A stretch of 64,000 nucleotides of DNA, taken from contig JADWQD010000004.1 of NCBI GenBank assembly GCA_016110215.1, positions 2,356,001-2,420,000 of the forward strand. Direction: 5' to 3'. The translations under genes and the position numbers were made by a program. The notes beneath the pieces are model-generated. The model saw nothing but the letters and a program-made list of their open reading frames with translations, was not told the DNA's origin and made no database searches. Below, piece after piece: positions 1 to 10,806 of the stretch. Position 1 is the stretch's first letter, and the number at the start of each line of letters is the position of its first letter. The stretch comes from Capronia americana. Lineage: Eukaryota > Ascomycota > Eurotiomycetes > Chaetothyriales > Herpotrichiellaceae.

Positions 1-335
1 GTCTGCTTTTGCGTTAAACCAATCAATGGTCGTGCCAGATAGATTGAGGTTCCTCTGGGGGATACCCGTATAAGCCTAAATAGTATAGCTAAGTCGATGT
101 AAGAGCGAGCAGGGACCTTTGGGGAATTTGGTTCATTGCTTAATGTTTGGACTGCAGGCTGAAAAGTAGAGAATGAATCCAGTGCAATCAGCTGACGGAT
201 GTTGGAGGCGGTCGATAGGTCGATAGGTCGATTGGCAGGTCAGAATTATGCGCTTCAAATATGATCGTTATTAATACCCAAAAAGATAACGCTTAGTTAT
301 CCAAACATGATATCATTTGAGTCCGTCCTCAAATA
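1..335. other. Intergenic edge, no gene seen
   Basis: This is the 3' flank of the first acetate-transporter gene. The only structure I see is a short direct repeat of an 8-base unit (cgataggt) near 210-232. No coding signal is visible. Confidence 0.5.
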
Positions 336-1318
336 CTAGCCCTCTTTCGAATCGGCTTTCTCAGCTTTAGCTCTGGCAGTGGCACCCTTGACTATCTTGC
401 TGAGATCACCCACGGGAAGATTAATGGGGAAGTCGACGCTGGCCAATAACTGAGCACCGAGTAGATACCAACCCAGCAAACACACGGCGAAGACCAACCC
501 GCCAGCCGCATGCTGGCACGTCAACGCGGTGTCTCCATGGCCCTCTGCCAGTTGCCAATAGGTGGCTGCCATAAGAGAAAAGGCTGGGACGAGCGACAAA
601 AAAATCAGGACAAAGCAAATATTCGTCCGCAGTGAGCAGAGAAGATAAATAAAACACAGGACGCCCATGTATAAATGAAAGAAGGCGAAGGTACTTGCAA
701 AAGTGGCGTTCGTGGCGCTTATAGTCGGATGGGTAGGGTCGTATGCAATGGAGGCGTTATAGAAAGGAGTCAATGTCGCCGCCCAACTCAGCCAGAAGGC
801 GCCGAAAGATCCAAACACCACGAAGGGAAAGGTGTTGCCGAGGATGAACTCCAGCACGGATCCGATGATCATCAAGAGGCCGCCGAAGAAGTAGTATACG
901 CCGCTTGAGTCCGAGCACATGTCAGCTGTTGGGGTCTGAGAGGGATGAGAAAGAAAGTCCTTACACTTCTGCAGCTCCAGAGTCACCGCTCTTCCTCCAA
1001 CCCAGGAGGACGTTCGAAAGTGGGCTAAGCGACAACAAGAATCCGCAGAGCGCTCTGATCAATCGTGTCATTTTCCCAGTACAAACGGATCAGAGACACC
1101 ACTCACAATGGTGTTGGGTTGCCCAAAGTGGACCTCAAGTTATTTGAGACGCGATTTGCGGGTGACAGGTAGATCTTCTCGAAAAGTTCGGGTGTGATGG
1201 AAATGCTTCCAGCGGTTCGAAGTCTTCGTAGTGCGCCATCTCGGTCATAATCGTCGTGATGCATATCGTATGGGGACTTATGGTGGTCAGAGGGACCGAT
1301 ACCGTCATCCACATCCAT
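336..1318 (-). CDS. GPR1/FUN34/YaaH family acetate transporter (paralogue 1)
   Basis: The three-exon model is complement(1107..1318, 965..1054, 336..903), 289 aa, with introns of 52 and 61 bases that keep frame. The family imports acetate or other monocarboxylates, or exports ammonium, across the plasma membrane with six TM helices. Seen: a hydrophilic N-terminus leading into the family motif NPTPL at the exon 1/2 junction, a conserved GW-R-SG-SGAA stretch in exon 2, GVYYFFGG and the EFILGNTFPFVVFGSFGAFW segment in exon 3, then further hydrophobic spans and a lysine-rich tail. A second family member lies just upstream on the same strand. Its first two intron positions match those of the neighbour, which supports tandem duplication. 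Substrate specificity cannot be read from sequence. Confidence 0.9.
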
Positions 1319-2421
1319 GACGATTTAGATGAGCAGCCCATGAAATCAATCAGCATGTCTAAACCGAGTGACTCACACTTCGACACTGACCTCAATCATT
1401 AAATACTTATGCTGGCCTCGCACGAACGGAAGTTCAGAGCGGAGGGTCAAGGTGGCTTTCCGTCCGCGCCGGAGTGAGGTCGATCATGAGCTTTGACGCG
1501 TCACCAACCTGGGTCATCGAACCATCAGTGATGAGTCTTTCAGTACTAACCGTGCAACAGTGCAACAGGCTACGGCTCGGAGTGCACGGTTATAGCTTCT
1601 TGAATGTGACAAAAGACCTACGTGACAGTGTACGTGACAGTGTGATGACCTTCCGAAGGCCTGTACGGCCTTGTAATAGATTTAGCGCCTTCAGATAGTA
1701 TATACTCTGACGGTCTCCCAGACCCTCTCGAATATGGCCATGTCCTCCAATTGAGTCACATGAAGATGACTCGGTACGCACGTGATGCACGCGATATCGT
1801 CATGTGCTGTCATGTGGGTAACATTCGACGTGGGAGCGTGACAGGAGCCAAGGTACAGTATCTTCCATGATTTCAGCTTTGGATTGACCAGGACCGCCGT
1901 CTCAGGAAATCGGACCTTTGCAGGAGCTCTTGAATTTCTGGGTCGTAGAATCTCGCAACATAGGAGACAAGTGGAGAGGATGGCCGGCTGTAGCGGCCCC
2001 GACGGCCTGGTAAACCGTACGTCCTAAATTTTCGGGTCTGCGGACCAAGCCTCGCCCGCGGCCTGTCTGTCAATCCAGCATCGCCTGTTGCTTGAGAAAT
2101 AGGTTTAATACAATTCAACTGCACCAAAAGTATGGATCATTTCTTGCAACTCTTCCTCGATCGCAATGAAGCTTACACTGGAGCTCGATCGAAGCAGAAA
2201 TCAGGGTCCTTACAACCACAATGACGAAGTAGCAGGAATAATTCGCTTTAAGAACGACTGGTCAAATATCACATTCATAAAAGTTTCCCTGCAAGGTGAG
2301 TAACGGGTGGATTGATATCTGTGTACATTTAATGTAAAGTTCGAAGCCTTAAAAGGAAAGACCGTGACAACGCACGACGCAACCCTATCAGTGCGCGCTT
2401 GCAACTGGACTACCTCCAACC
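1319..2421. other. Intergenic region between the two acetate transporters
   Basis: It holds the promoter of paralogue 1 and the 3' flank of paralogue 2. A 12-base unit tacgtgacagtg is directly repeated near 1619-1642. The open frames here are short and resemble nothing I recognise. Confidence 0.5.
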
Positions 2422-3655
2422 CTAGTCCTGAGGCTGTGGCTTTCCCTTTCTGTCTTTAGCTCCCTTAAATACCGTACTCAGATCTCCGGTGAGAAGCCGA
2501 AGTGGAAAATCCACCGCCAGGAGTATCAGCGCGAAGAACAGATACCAGCCGAACACACAAAAGACAAAAACAAATGCCCCAGCAGCCTGGAATATACGTC
2601 AGAAATTTGCTTTTTTCGTACCATCCTACCGAACTGAGACACGAAAAATGGGTCGAACGAGGCAGAAAATCTGGTGGCGGAATCAACTCACCTTTTCACA
2701 CTTTTCAGCGATAGCCATCTTACCGTCAGCTAAGGTCCAATAAGTGGACATCAGCATGATAAAGGCAAGATCGATAAAAAGAAACACCAGGACGAATGTG
2801 ATGTTAGTCCGCAAAGAAGCCACCAGAAAGAAGAAGGTCACAAGAGCCATGACCATCCAGAAGAATGCTAAATGAATGATGAGTCAACAAGCGTCCAGAT
2901 GGAACGGACAAATGTGCTTGCTCACAAAAGCTTGCGTAGAATTGTGAGGTTCCACCGGGCTGGTTGGTGTAGTAAGCCTGAGCGTTGAAATCGGGTTGGA
3001 GAGTTGCTCCCATTGCTAGCCAGAAGGCACCTTAAAAGATAGACCGTTAATAATCGTCCGTTGGATGAGCGTGTCTGGACCGCATGGTAGCTGTACTCAC
3101 CGTAGCAGGCGAAAACGACGAACGGAAACGTGTTGCCGATGATCCATTCCAAAATGCTTCCAAGGACTTGGAGCATCCCACCAAAGAAGAAGAACAATCC
3201 GCTATAAGGTAAATGGAATCAGCAGATGAGGCCGAGCGATGAACACGAATTACAAGAGGCGCCTTTGTACTCACATTATCGCGGCTCCGTTACCGCCAGA
3301 GCCTCGCCAACCCATAAGGTTGCAGCCTAAAGGCATAGAGGCGATTAAAAAACCCATCAATGGCCTCGGATTACCCGTCAGTAGACATACTTCAAACCAG
3401 CGTCTTGATTGCTTCACACATAACTTACATGGGGGTTGGGTTTGCAAAAGTGCTGCGCAGATGGCCCAGCCTCTGGGTATACGGGGAGAGGTACATTGAC
3501 TCAAAAACTTCTCTGGGAATGACCACACTGGAGGCTGTCTGGTAGCGAGTCAAATACTCATTTTGCTGGTCGGCTGCTTTGGTTCCTCCCGTCGGGGAAT
3601 CGCCATTTTGAATTCCATTGGCAACGCCATCGTTGCCGTGCTCGTTTGTAGCCAT
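2422..3655 (-). CDS. GPR1/FUN34/YaaH family acetate transporter (paralogue 2)
   Basis: The six-exon model is complement(3429..3655, 3275..3364, 3101..3201, 2926..3030, 2692..2867, 2422..2586), 287 aa; the frame is continuous across all five introns. It is a predicted six-TM plasma-membrane carrier. Landmarks in order: a hydrophilic N-terminus, EVFESMYLSPYTQRLG, NPTPM, NLMGWRGSGGNGAAIM, a GLFFFFGG glycine-rich helix, WIIGNTFPFVVFACYGAFW, SLRTNITFVLVFLF and a short basic tail. The length is normal for the family. It carries three introns that paralogue 1 lacks, so the tandem copies have diverged in structure, by loss in one or gain in the other. Confidence 0.9.
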
Positions 3656-4355
3656 CTCGATTCGTCTATGTTATTGAGAAGCCCTGAACCTTGTGATGTC
3701 CGCAAAGGGAAGGAGTGGTTTACGAAGAGGGTTGTCTAGCCACGCGGCAAAGACAATCTAGTAACCGGCCAGAGATCTCCTTATATGAAACCTCTGGTCG
3801 AGCTCATCTTGATCGTCCTCGACGTAGCGAAGACAAGTTGATCAGGCGACCAGGTTAATTCATCAGCTAGTTGGTCGACGACTTGTAATTCGAGGCCAGT
3901 GAGCGATCGTGTGTTCTTGTTCGCGGCTCTCCGTCGTAGCCGTCTCACCCATCTGTAGGAGGTGGCCCACTTGACCCTTTCTATCAATGATCGACGTTGA
4001 ACACGGAAAGTTCATCTGCCTTGGAGTACTTCTAACCAAACGAGGTCCGGGACGGGCTAGGTTCAAGAAGTTAGTGCCGCCCAAAAGACAAGGAAGGCAG
4101 GAGGACCTTACGGAGTGCTACCTCCGCGGGGCAAACCGCTTGCTATTCAATGCATTAGGCCTGCTGGGGCAGGATTCATTCTACAAACTGGGGGCACTCT
4201 AAACGGTAAGCGTGCGAGGCTCGATTGTGGGTGTGTGGCCCGTTGGAAGTCCCGGGGCATGCCTTCGACTGGAGTCTTCCCTTGCCGACGATCCAGGAAG
4301 TTAATTCACCGGTTCGTCCTTTGCTTATGGCAAGCATCTTCCATTCAATATACGG
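3656..4355. other. Intergenic region, no gene seen
   Basis: It separates the start of acetate-transporter paralogue 2 from the 3' end of the arrestin-like gene. Overlapping short frames on both strands show no family resemblance. Confidence 0.5.
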
Positions 4356-5753
4356 CTAAGCCGTGTACGCAGGCAGTGGAGTGCCTGGAATCAACTCACC
4401 ATCACGACCATGGCCTTCTATCGCAGCTTGCAAGGTCTCTCCCACTTCCCTCGTCATCTCGCCGGCACTCCCGGTATGGTCTCGCCACTGAATGCCAGTC
4501 AAGTCACACCCATAGACATCGTCTTCCTCCACGCCCTCACTCAGCCTCCTCTGAAGGTCTCCTGCAGACTGTGGCACAACTCGGAGAGGGACGTTGCGAA
4601 AAGCAAATTTGTGCGTCTTTCTCTCGTATGTCATCCGAAAGAGGACCTCGAGGCTGTGATGTCGCGCAATATTGTAAGTTGAAAAGTCAGCGGCCAGCAA
4701 ACCAGCAGGAACAGACAGGTCTACTGTATCGCAAAGATTGACGAATGAAATGGGCGTATTTCTCGTCGTTTGAGATGTAGATATGTTGGTGCGGGAGACA
4801 GGCATTATGCCCGACCCTTTCCGGGTTAAGACTCGTTTATTAGCTGAGTTGATATGGGATCCTGCCCGCACCTGTGTGTGCTGGACCAAGGAAAGCTTGA
4901 AGGAGTAGACAACTAGATCCGGACGTTGGTCGACTGCTGACGACACCGATCCCTGAGCAGCTGGACACCCGTCCATTGTGCAGGAAACGGGGATAGAAAG
5001 CGCTTGCTGCTCTTTGATTTCGAGTTTCTTCGGCAGCAAGACCGAGAAGCACAGTTTCGCCTCGGAACTAGGGTCTAGACCCTTCCTGCAGAAGATGGGG
5101 AGTAGGCGGTGAACGGATCGATGTGAGAATTTGGAGGACGATAAAGGCATTGTATGACGATAGTTGAAATACGGCCAGTCGCCCCCGGAAACGCTGTGGG
5201 AAGGCAGGTCTAGATTCTGCACCGATATCTTCTGTGATGTTCGTACTTCTTTGCCCTTGATCTTTTGGTGATTGGTGGTTGGAGGTCGCTGCACGAGCGT
5301 AGCTTCAAGGACATACTGTACACTGCAAACAAATCTGCCAGTTTGCACCATGCTCGGCGGCAGAGGGTGAGCATCCAGACTGAGATCACTTTTCCATGGG
5401 TGCTTTGGATAGAACATTTCTTTCGACCCCGGTGTCACACTTCGAGGAGCTGCAAACAGTGGAATCCGAAATGCAAAGGGCCAAGCGTAGGTCCCTTTAT
5501 GTTGGATGCAATCGCCACTGTATAAATCCAGGTGCCGACTGAAGAGGTAGCCCTCTGAGACATAGTCTGTTTTGGAGACCACAAGATCACCATAATGTTG
5601 ATTGAGAAAGGCTTTAGTTAGACCTTTAAAGTCGATGTTGAGTGAATCAATGATCTGAGCTTCAGAAGTCGTGAGCTTGACCACGCCCAGAACCATGGAT
5701 CCAGGAGTAAATGGCTTTCTCTCATCGTGAGAAAGGCGGATGCAAAGCGCCAT
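4356..5753 (-). CDS. Arrestin-like (ART-type) protein
   Basis: Single exon, 465 aa from the ATG at 5753; an in-frame GTG lies nine bases upstream. The first about 130 residues look like a fungal arrestin N-domain: a beta-rich start with FTPGSMVLGVVKL (seen in the family as a 'Y/F-x-P-G-x-x-x-x-G' edge strand), a central HKGTYAWPFAFRIP strand and the PLFAAP turn. The remainder is a weaker arrestin C-like region rich in beta strands and ends in a short LPAYTA tail. Arrestin-related proteins recruit ubiquitin ligases to plasma-membrane transporters for endocytosis. Proximity to the two transporters is suggestive but unproven. I see no clear PPxY motif. Confidence 0.6.
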   Translation of the reverse strand: MALCIRLSHDERKPFTPGSMVLGVVKLTTSEAQIIDSLNIDFKGLTKAFLNQHYGDLVVSKTDYVSEGYLFSRHLDLYSGDCIQHKGTYAWPFAFRIPLFAAPRSVTPGSKEMFYPKHPWKSDLSLDAHPLPPSMVQTGRFVCSVQYVLEATLVQRPPTTNHQKIKGKEVRTSQKISVQNLDLPSHSVSGGDWPYFNYRHTMPLSSSKFSHRSVHRLLPIFCRKGLDPSSEAKLCFSVLLPKKLEIKEQQALSIPVSCTMDGCPAAQGSVSSAVDQRPDLVVYSFKLSLVQHTQVRAGSHINSANKRVLTRKGSGIMPVSRTNISTSQTTRNTPISFVNLCDTVDLSVPAGLLAADFSTYNIARHHSLEVLFRMTYERKTHKFAFRNVPLRVVPQSAGDLQRRLSEGVEEDDVYGCDLTGIQWRDHTGSAGEMTREVGETLQAAIEGHGRDGELIPGTPLPAYTA

Positions 5754-7583
5754 GAGAGCCACGATGACTTAACCGTCGGAGAGTGTTGTCAAAGTCATGA
5801 TGAGAACTCGGTCATTAGCTGTACTGGTTTCAGGCACTGTAGTGCAGATTATACATGCTCAAAACTATCCAAAGCACTTGTTCCAAGGTAGGCTGTCTCA
5901 TGTGACATGCATCCTGTACGGGAGAAATACAAATGGTTCTGCGTCGTCCGTCCGGGCCTGGCGGCGGAAGCCATAGCTTCCACCCTTTCCGGTAGCACTT
6001 TCTTTCTTCATTGGCGTATGAGGGGATGTAATCATGTGGGAAAGAACCCGGAATATTCGATAGCGCAGCCAACGGTATTGGACCAGCAACACTGAGCCGT
6101 ACTATGGACAAAGCCGTGCGACCCTAGTTTCTGATTGTGTAGTCTTGGAGATTCCTTTCAGGTATTGCCGCCGCATGATCCCTCTCGTCCTTGCCGCCAA
6201 CTGAAATAATATCTCCTCCGAGATTACGTCTCGAACATGGCTGAGGCTCGGAAGACTATTGCACCATTCCTCGCTGGGCATCGGGTCTACTTGCAGACTG
6301 CTGTGCACCAGTACTCAATGAACGTTTCCGAAACAAGTCAGGCAAATGCAGAGACTTGCGCCGCTCCGTCTGGATTACTTGATCGTCCTGCGTGTAGCCA
6401 GTATCAATCCTGCAGTCGGCCTCGGAACGGTGGCCATCCGACGAACCCCGTGTTTGATCTGCAACCGATGCTGGGTTTTCGTTATTGCGAGAAATGGCTG
6501 TACTCCGAGGTGCTGCAGGAGGACTTGAGATCTGTACAACCTCTTCTGCTCGTCCGTGTAGCTGAGATGATGTTAGTCTTTCTTCGCACGCGTTCAACTC
6601 TCGCTGTTGGGGCGTTTCGTCCCCTGGACAATTCTTACTCCAGGCTCTAGCTTCCTCCCGTGGAGGAACCTCTCAAACATTTTGTCCCCAACTTGAGTGT
6701 GATCGCGCCTAGAGTGGACTGTGGACGGTCGACCGTTGTAGGCTTCAAAAGCTTTATGTCACAAACAGCAGAAGACATCAAAGCCTTGAGTGTGCTTTAT
6801 CAATACTCTCGACACTCGTGCCACCCTGGTGGGGGGCTAACGAGGTTACAGAAGAGACCGAGGGCCGGATCAGGCGGCTGCTTTGACGGGTGCAAGTCTG
6901 GGAAAACGGCCTCAAATCTCATCTCGCGTGACGTCGGTGGCATGGCAAAAGTGAGATGGATCATACCATCTTGAACTGACCGAAAAGTTGAATTTAGGGC
7001 AAAAGATGTGAATCCGCCCCGGTATATCCTGGGCGATGAAGGCAGGAGAGACAATCAGGCTGGCACAAAGCCAATCGGAGGAAGCAAATGCGCGCCGCCG
7101 GAGCAAGCTAGTTCATTGGTAATGTCGCATGACTCCGGAACTTCAAGGTTGAGAGAAAGGGAATCCCAAGAACCGATAATACTCTTTCGAACCTGCTCGG
7201 TGATGTCAAGCTCGATACTAGCTTGGCTCTGAGAAAGGCCGGAGCACGACAAGCACAGAGTACCTATGGGGCTCATCGTGCAAGGACAGGTGATTAAGGA
7301 AGTACTTTTCCTACTCGACCGTTCAAACCGGACGGTTCGAGATTATGAAAGACGACTGCATCTTGATATATTTAAATCCAGGACTGCAGCCTTCTGGGTG
7401 TTACTTCAGGATATATCATGCGGTTCAACGTATATTCACGATCGAATTCCTGGTTCTTGATCTTGGCACAGTAGGTCAGCGCTCGTGCGGGTCTCTGAAA
7501 CAACACATTAACTCGAACAGATTACAGTAAAGGAAGCCACAATGCAGCAAACAAATGGAAATAATAAAAGACGACCCATTCAG
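5754..7583. other. Long region without a recognisable gene
   Basis: Several short open frames overlap on both strands (for example minus-strand frames at 6102-6308, 6256-6597 and 7055-7276). None has a recognisable domain, and no pair joins through convincing splice sites. The stretch may hold unrecognised relics. Confidence 0.4.
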
Positions 7584-8517
7584 ATGAGAGCACGAAATAT
7601 CCTCGCCCTCTTCAAATTTCGCAGAGACTACCGCGCCGATCTGCCGCCTGTCATCTCTAGGTTTCACGGGTTATCGACCACCTGAAGCTGAGCCTCCATA
7701 TGATCCTTTGCCATTTCCACCTTTCACATGGCTGAAGTCCATTCCAATGCGGCTTGAAGTCTGGTTTTTTGCTTGAATCGGTGCCTTCGGTGGCATCCTC
7801 CTTATCGAGGTAATCATGTCAACCAGCACTGCTTTCCGCGACATATATCACACGCCTACCATCATCACGTCCTTTGGTGCGTCCACGGTTCTTCTTTTTG
7901 GCGTCATCGAGTCCCCAGTGGCGCAACCACGGAATTTCGTCCTCGGTCATTTCATCTCGGCTCTTGTGGGAACGGCAAGCTACCAGGGATATCTTGAGAA
8001 CACCAAATTCCACCACTCGACCTTTATCAATGGCGGACTCTCGACGGCGACATCGCTCCTGGCTATGCTGATTACAGGCACGGCTCACCCTCCGTAAGTT
8101 CTCTACGAGGCCCTGCCAATAGGCCTATACTGAATCCTACATAGCGCTGGTGCCACCGGTCTCAACGCCGCCGTTCAAACACAGGTGGTAACACATTCAT
8201 CCCGTTATCTACCCACCGTTCTTGCCTCATCACTTATCATTCTCGGGCGGGCCCTGATCATCAACAATGTTGGCCGTCTTCGATATCCGCTTCATTGGTG
8301 GGCACCCGGTGCAACATTCGTCGACGACGACGAAGACTCGGAGTTGGAAAAGGCAGAAGAAGGAGAGGTGGAACGTAAAGAGATGGAGGAGGGTGAGCTT
8401 GGGAGAGAAAGCACTACTGCTAGCGAAAGACTGTCTGAGGGTAGCAGAAAGCAGAGAGGGGGATCGCGCCGCTCATCATGGAGAGAAATGGACCTGGAAG
8501 GATTCGAGCAGAGCTAG
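7584..8517 (+). pseudogene. HPP-family membrane protein, disrupted 5' half
   Basis: The HPP family are four-TM integral membrane proteins, some linked to nitrite transport. The 3' half is well preserved: from 7816 it reads a GAST and IESPVAQPRNFVLGH core, and the signature Ala-His-Pro-Pro is split by a canonical intron at 8094-8144 and followed by AGATGLNAAV. Next come ALIINNV, YPLHWWAP and an acidic Glu/Lys/Arg/Ser-rich tail. The 5' half has the expected ADLPPVISRF start from ATG 7584. The frame then shifts by one at about 7663-7670 into GYRPPEAEPP, and a TGA at 7774-7776 interrupts the first TM just before IGAFGGILLIEV. A shortened protein could start at ATG 7816 but would lack the first helix. 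Confidence 0.75.
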
Positions 8518-8989
8518 AGCCAGCATCTTTGCAAAGTGCCCTCGATGCATCGCCGGGAGAGTTCTCGAACCGTCGGCTAAGCTCTAGCAGGGAGCGTTAT
8601 CGCTTGGACTAGATGCCGTTCGCGGTTGGTAAGCGAGACTTCAGTCGTTCAGGAACGACTTCGGGATTGAGTGAGTCAGTTGAAACTGCTTCTGGTACCA
8701 CCAACGGTACGTGATCTGTCCTCCACAGCAACGGGCTCTTCGTCTTATTCGCAGATAGTGTTACGAAAGTAGGTCATGATTTACGGGCTGGATTATCGGC
8801 TGAGATCTCCCTTGAACATCTCTCGAAGAGAATCTTATATTTATCAGCGGCACGTCCGGTCCGGAGTTTTATAGATCAGAGTTTAATATCCTGAAGAAGA
8901 TGACGTTTCAGTCAAACTCACACGTTATCGTTTAGTCTGCTCCTAAGTATATTTTATAAACTCTTCTTCCCACCTGCAATGTCTAGATC
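8518..8989. other. Intergenic region
   Basis: It lies between the HPP relic and the histidine-phosphatase relic and is moderately AT-rich toward its 3' end, as expected of a promoter. Nothing else is recognised. Confidence 0.5.
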
Positions 8990-9880
8990 ATGAAACAGAA
9001 TCAACTCCCAGATACGACTGCGACAGCGCCACGAGTTTTCCTGATCCGTCATGGTGAGACTTAATGGTCACGAAGAGAACTCCACACGGGCAGCACCGAT
9101 GTGCCGTTGACGGAAAAGGGTGAACACCAGGTCAAGAGTACTGGTGTCACCTGCATTGGCGACGGGAAACTCATCGACCCGACCCGGCGAGGATCGCCCG
9201 AATGTAAGCCCAGGATCTCTCGAAGCACGAGCGCGCTACCTACTAAGACTATGCTAACCGTTACAGTTATGTTTCGCCTCGAAGTCGAGCCCTTCAGACT
9301 GCGAAACTGCTTGACTTGGGGGCGAATGATCGGTTGCCTTGGGATTCGTCGTTATCGGATACTCGACTGCCAGCATCGTCTCGCAAGACCAATGCCTCCA
9401 TCGAGATATCAGAAGACCTTCGGGAGTGGGACTATGGTGACTATGAGGGTAAATCCGTGGCGGAGGTCTGGAAGAAAAGACAGGCAAAGGACTTGGACAC
9501 TGAGAGTCGGCCATGGAATATTTTCCAAGACGGCTGCGAAGGCGGCGAGTAAGCGCCCCATTACCCAGATGAGTAGTGCACTTTTAAAAACTTGGGATTC
9601 TATCAGAAGCCCCGCCCAGGTCACCAAGAGACTAGACGGCTTCATCAGCAAGCTCATGGACGATTTGAAGAAAGTGAAAACAGGGCCGGAGGGTTCGAGC
9701 GATCAGATATAGTCTGTGTTGCCCACGGACACATCTTATCCGCATTGGCGACGAGATGGACTGGCAGATCCCTCAAAGATGGCATGAGACTGTTGATAGA
9801 CATAGCAGGAATCGCGGTGCTCAGGTATGTGGCATCGAATGCGGGGCTGGTCAATTGCTGGCTTGCATCTGTTCTATTTG
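8990..9880 (+). pseudogene. Histidine phosphatase (phosphoglycerate-mutase-like / SHB17-like), degenerate
   Basis: Family members transfer phosphate through a catalytic histidine; SHB17-type fungal enzymes act on sugar bisphosphates. From ATG 8990 the frame reaches VFLIRHGET, the catalytic RHG motif, and is then stopped by TAA at 9062-9064 where the family usually has glutamate. Beyond the stop the frame continues into WS, TGSTDVPLTEKGE, then, after a canonical intron (about 9205-9266), YVSPRSRALQTAKLL and REWDYGDYEG, then GCEGGE and, after a second intron, a helical segment. A second lesion shifts the frame near 9695-9705, just before IVCVAHGHILSALATRW, the second catalytic His motif. The 3' end runs into a truncated pyrophosphatase gene. 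The two independent lesions are seen directly; loss of function is inferred. Confidence 0.8.
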
Positions 9881-9883
9881 AGA

Positions 9884-10723
9884 ATGGCCGCCGACATTCA
9901 TGGAGAACAGATTTCCAGAGACGAAGCCTTCAATCCCATCAAACAGGACATCAAGAATGACAAACCCCGGTTCGTACGCAATGTCTTCCCTTATAAAGGC
10001 TACATCTGGAATTATGGTGCTCTTCCAGGAGTTAGTCGTAGCTTGCCAGCCCACACCTTCCGCCAGAAGGTCCACTGACACCACCAGACATGGGAAGATC
10101 CCTCTCATATCCACCCAGACACGAAGCACCCTGGCGACAACGATCCCTTTGATGCCTGCGAGATTGGCGAACGGGTCTCGTATATTGGTCAAATGAAAAG
10201 AGTGAAGGTTCTCGGAGCAATGGCCCTCCTGGACGACGGTGAAACAGACTGGAAAATCATCGTCATCGATATCAATGACCCACGCGCGGGCGAAGTGAAT
10301 AACATTGCAGATGTCCAACAACACTTTCCTGGTCTTTTACACGCGACACGGGAGTGGTTCAAGCTCTACAAGGTTCCCGATGGCAAGAAGCTAAATGAAC
10401 TCGCGTTGAACGGGGAGTTCAGAGATCGAAAGTGAGCGTTGCCCACATACACCATTTGCTCCTGGATTCTGAACACAGTCATACTCTTACTGCTCCAAGG
10501 ACAATGCTGACGAGGAAGCAGTTACGCCATGTCCATAGTCAGAATATGTCAAAGAGCATGGGAGAAGTTGATCAGTGGCAAGGTATCGGCCGGCGAAATA
10601 AGTCTCGTCAGGGCCAATGCAAGTGATAGGGGTTTGAGCTCCAGCAGCCTTAAGGCTACGGGCAACGATGAATGTCAATCGACCGAGGAGAATTTGGATA
10701 AATGGTTCTATCTGGACAAGTAG
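9884..10723 (+). pseudogene. Family I inorganic pyrophosphatase, N-terminally truncated
   Basis: Spliced exons 9884..10030, 10088..10431 and 10522..10723 keep frame and give 230 aa; the usual fungal enzyme is about 290 aa. Matching landmarks are [40 protein letters not shown], the metal-binding [39 protein letters not shown] and a C-terminal WEKLISGK plus DKWFY ending. The first about 70 residues, where the family carries active-site Glu and Lys in a VVEIPRWT-type segment, are absent: upstream sequence in this frame is phosphatase-relic sequence. An ATG at 9884 could start a short protein, but it would lack part of the active site. I infer a deletion that joined two formerly adjacent genes. 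Confidence 0.75.
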
Positions 10724-10806
10724 CTCATCCGTATCGAATCAGTTGACCAGATCGACGGTCGGCAAGGGAGGCGACTGTTCTACCAGGAGGTACTGTAGAG
10801 CAATCA

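Noticed and set aside
675..1147. Plus-strand open frames opposite the first acetate transporter
   Set aside because: They are antisense to a clear multi-exon transporter, with no family resemblance.
6102..6597. Overlapping minus-strand frames as a possible transcription factor or enzyme
   Set aside because: No recognisable domain and no convincing splice joins the frames.
7816..8097. HPP gene as a normal gene starting at ATG 7816
   Set aside because: In-frame family sequence (IGAFGGILLIEV and GYRPP-type) lies upstream behind a stop and a shift, so the 5' half exists but is broken.
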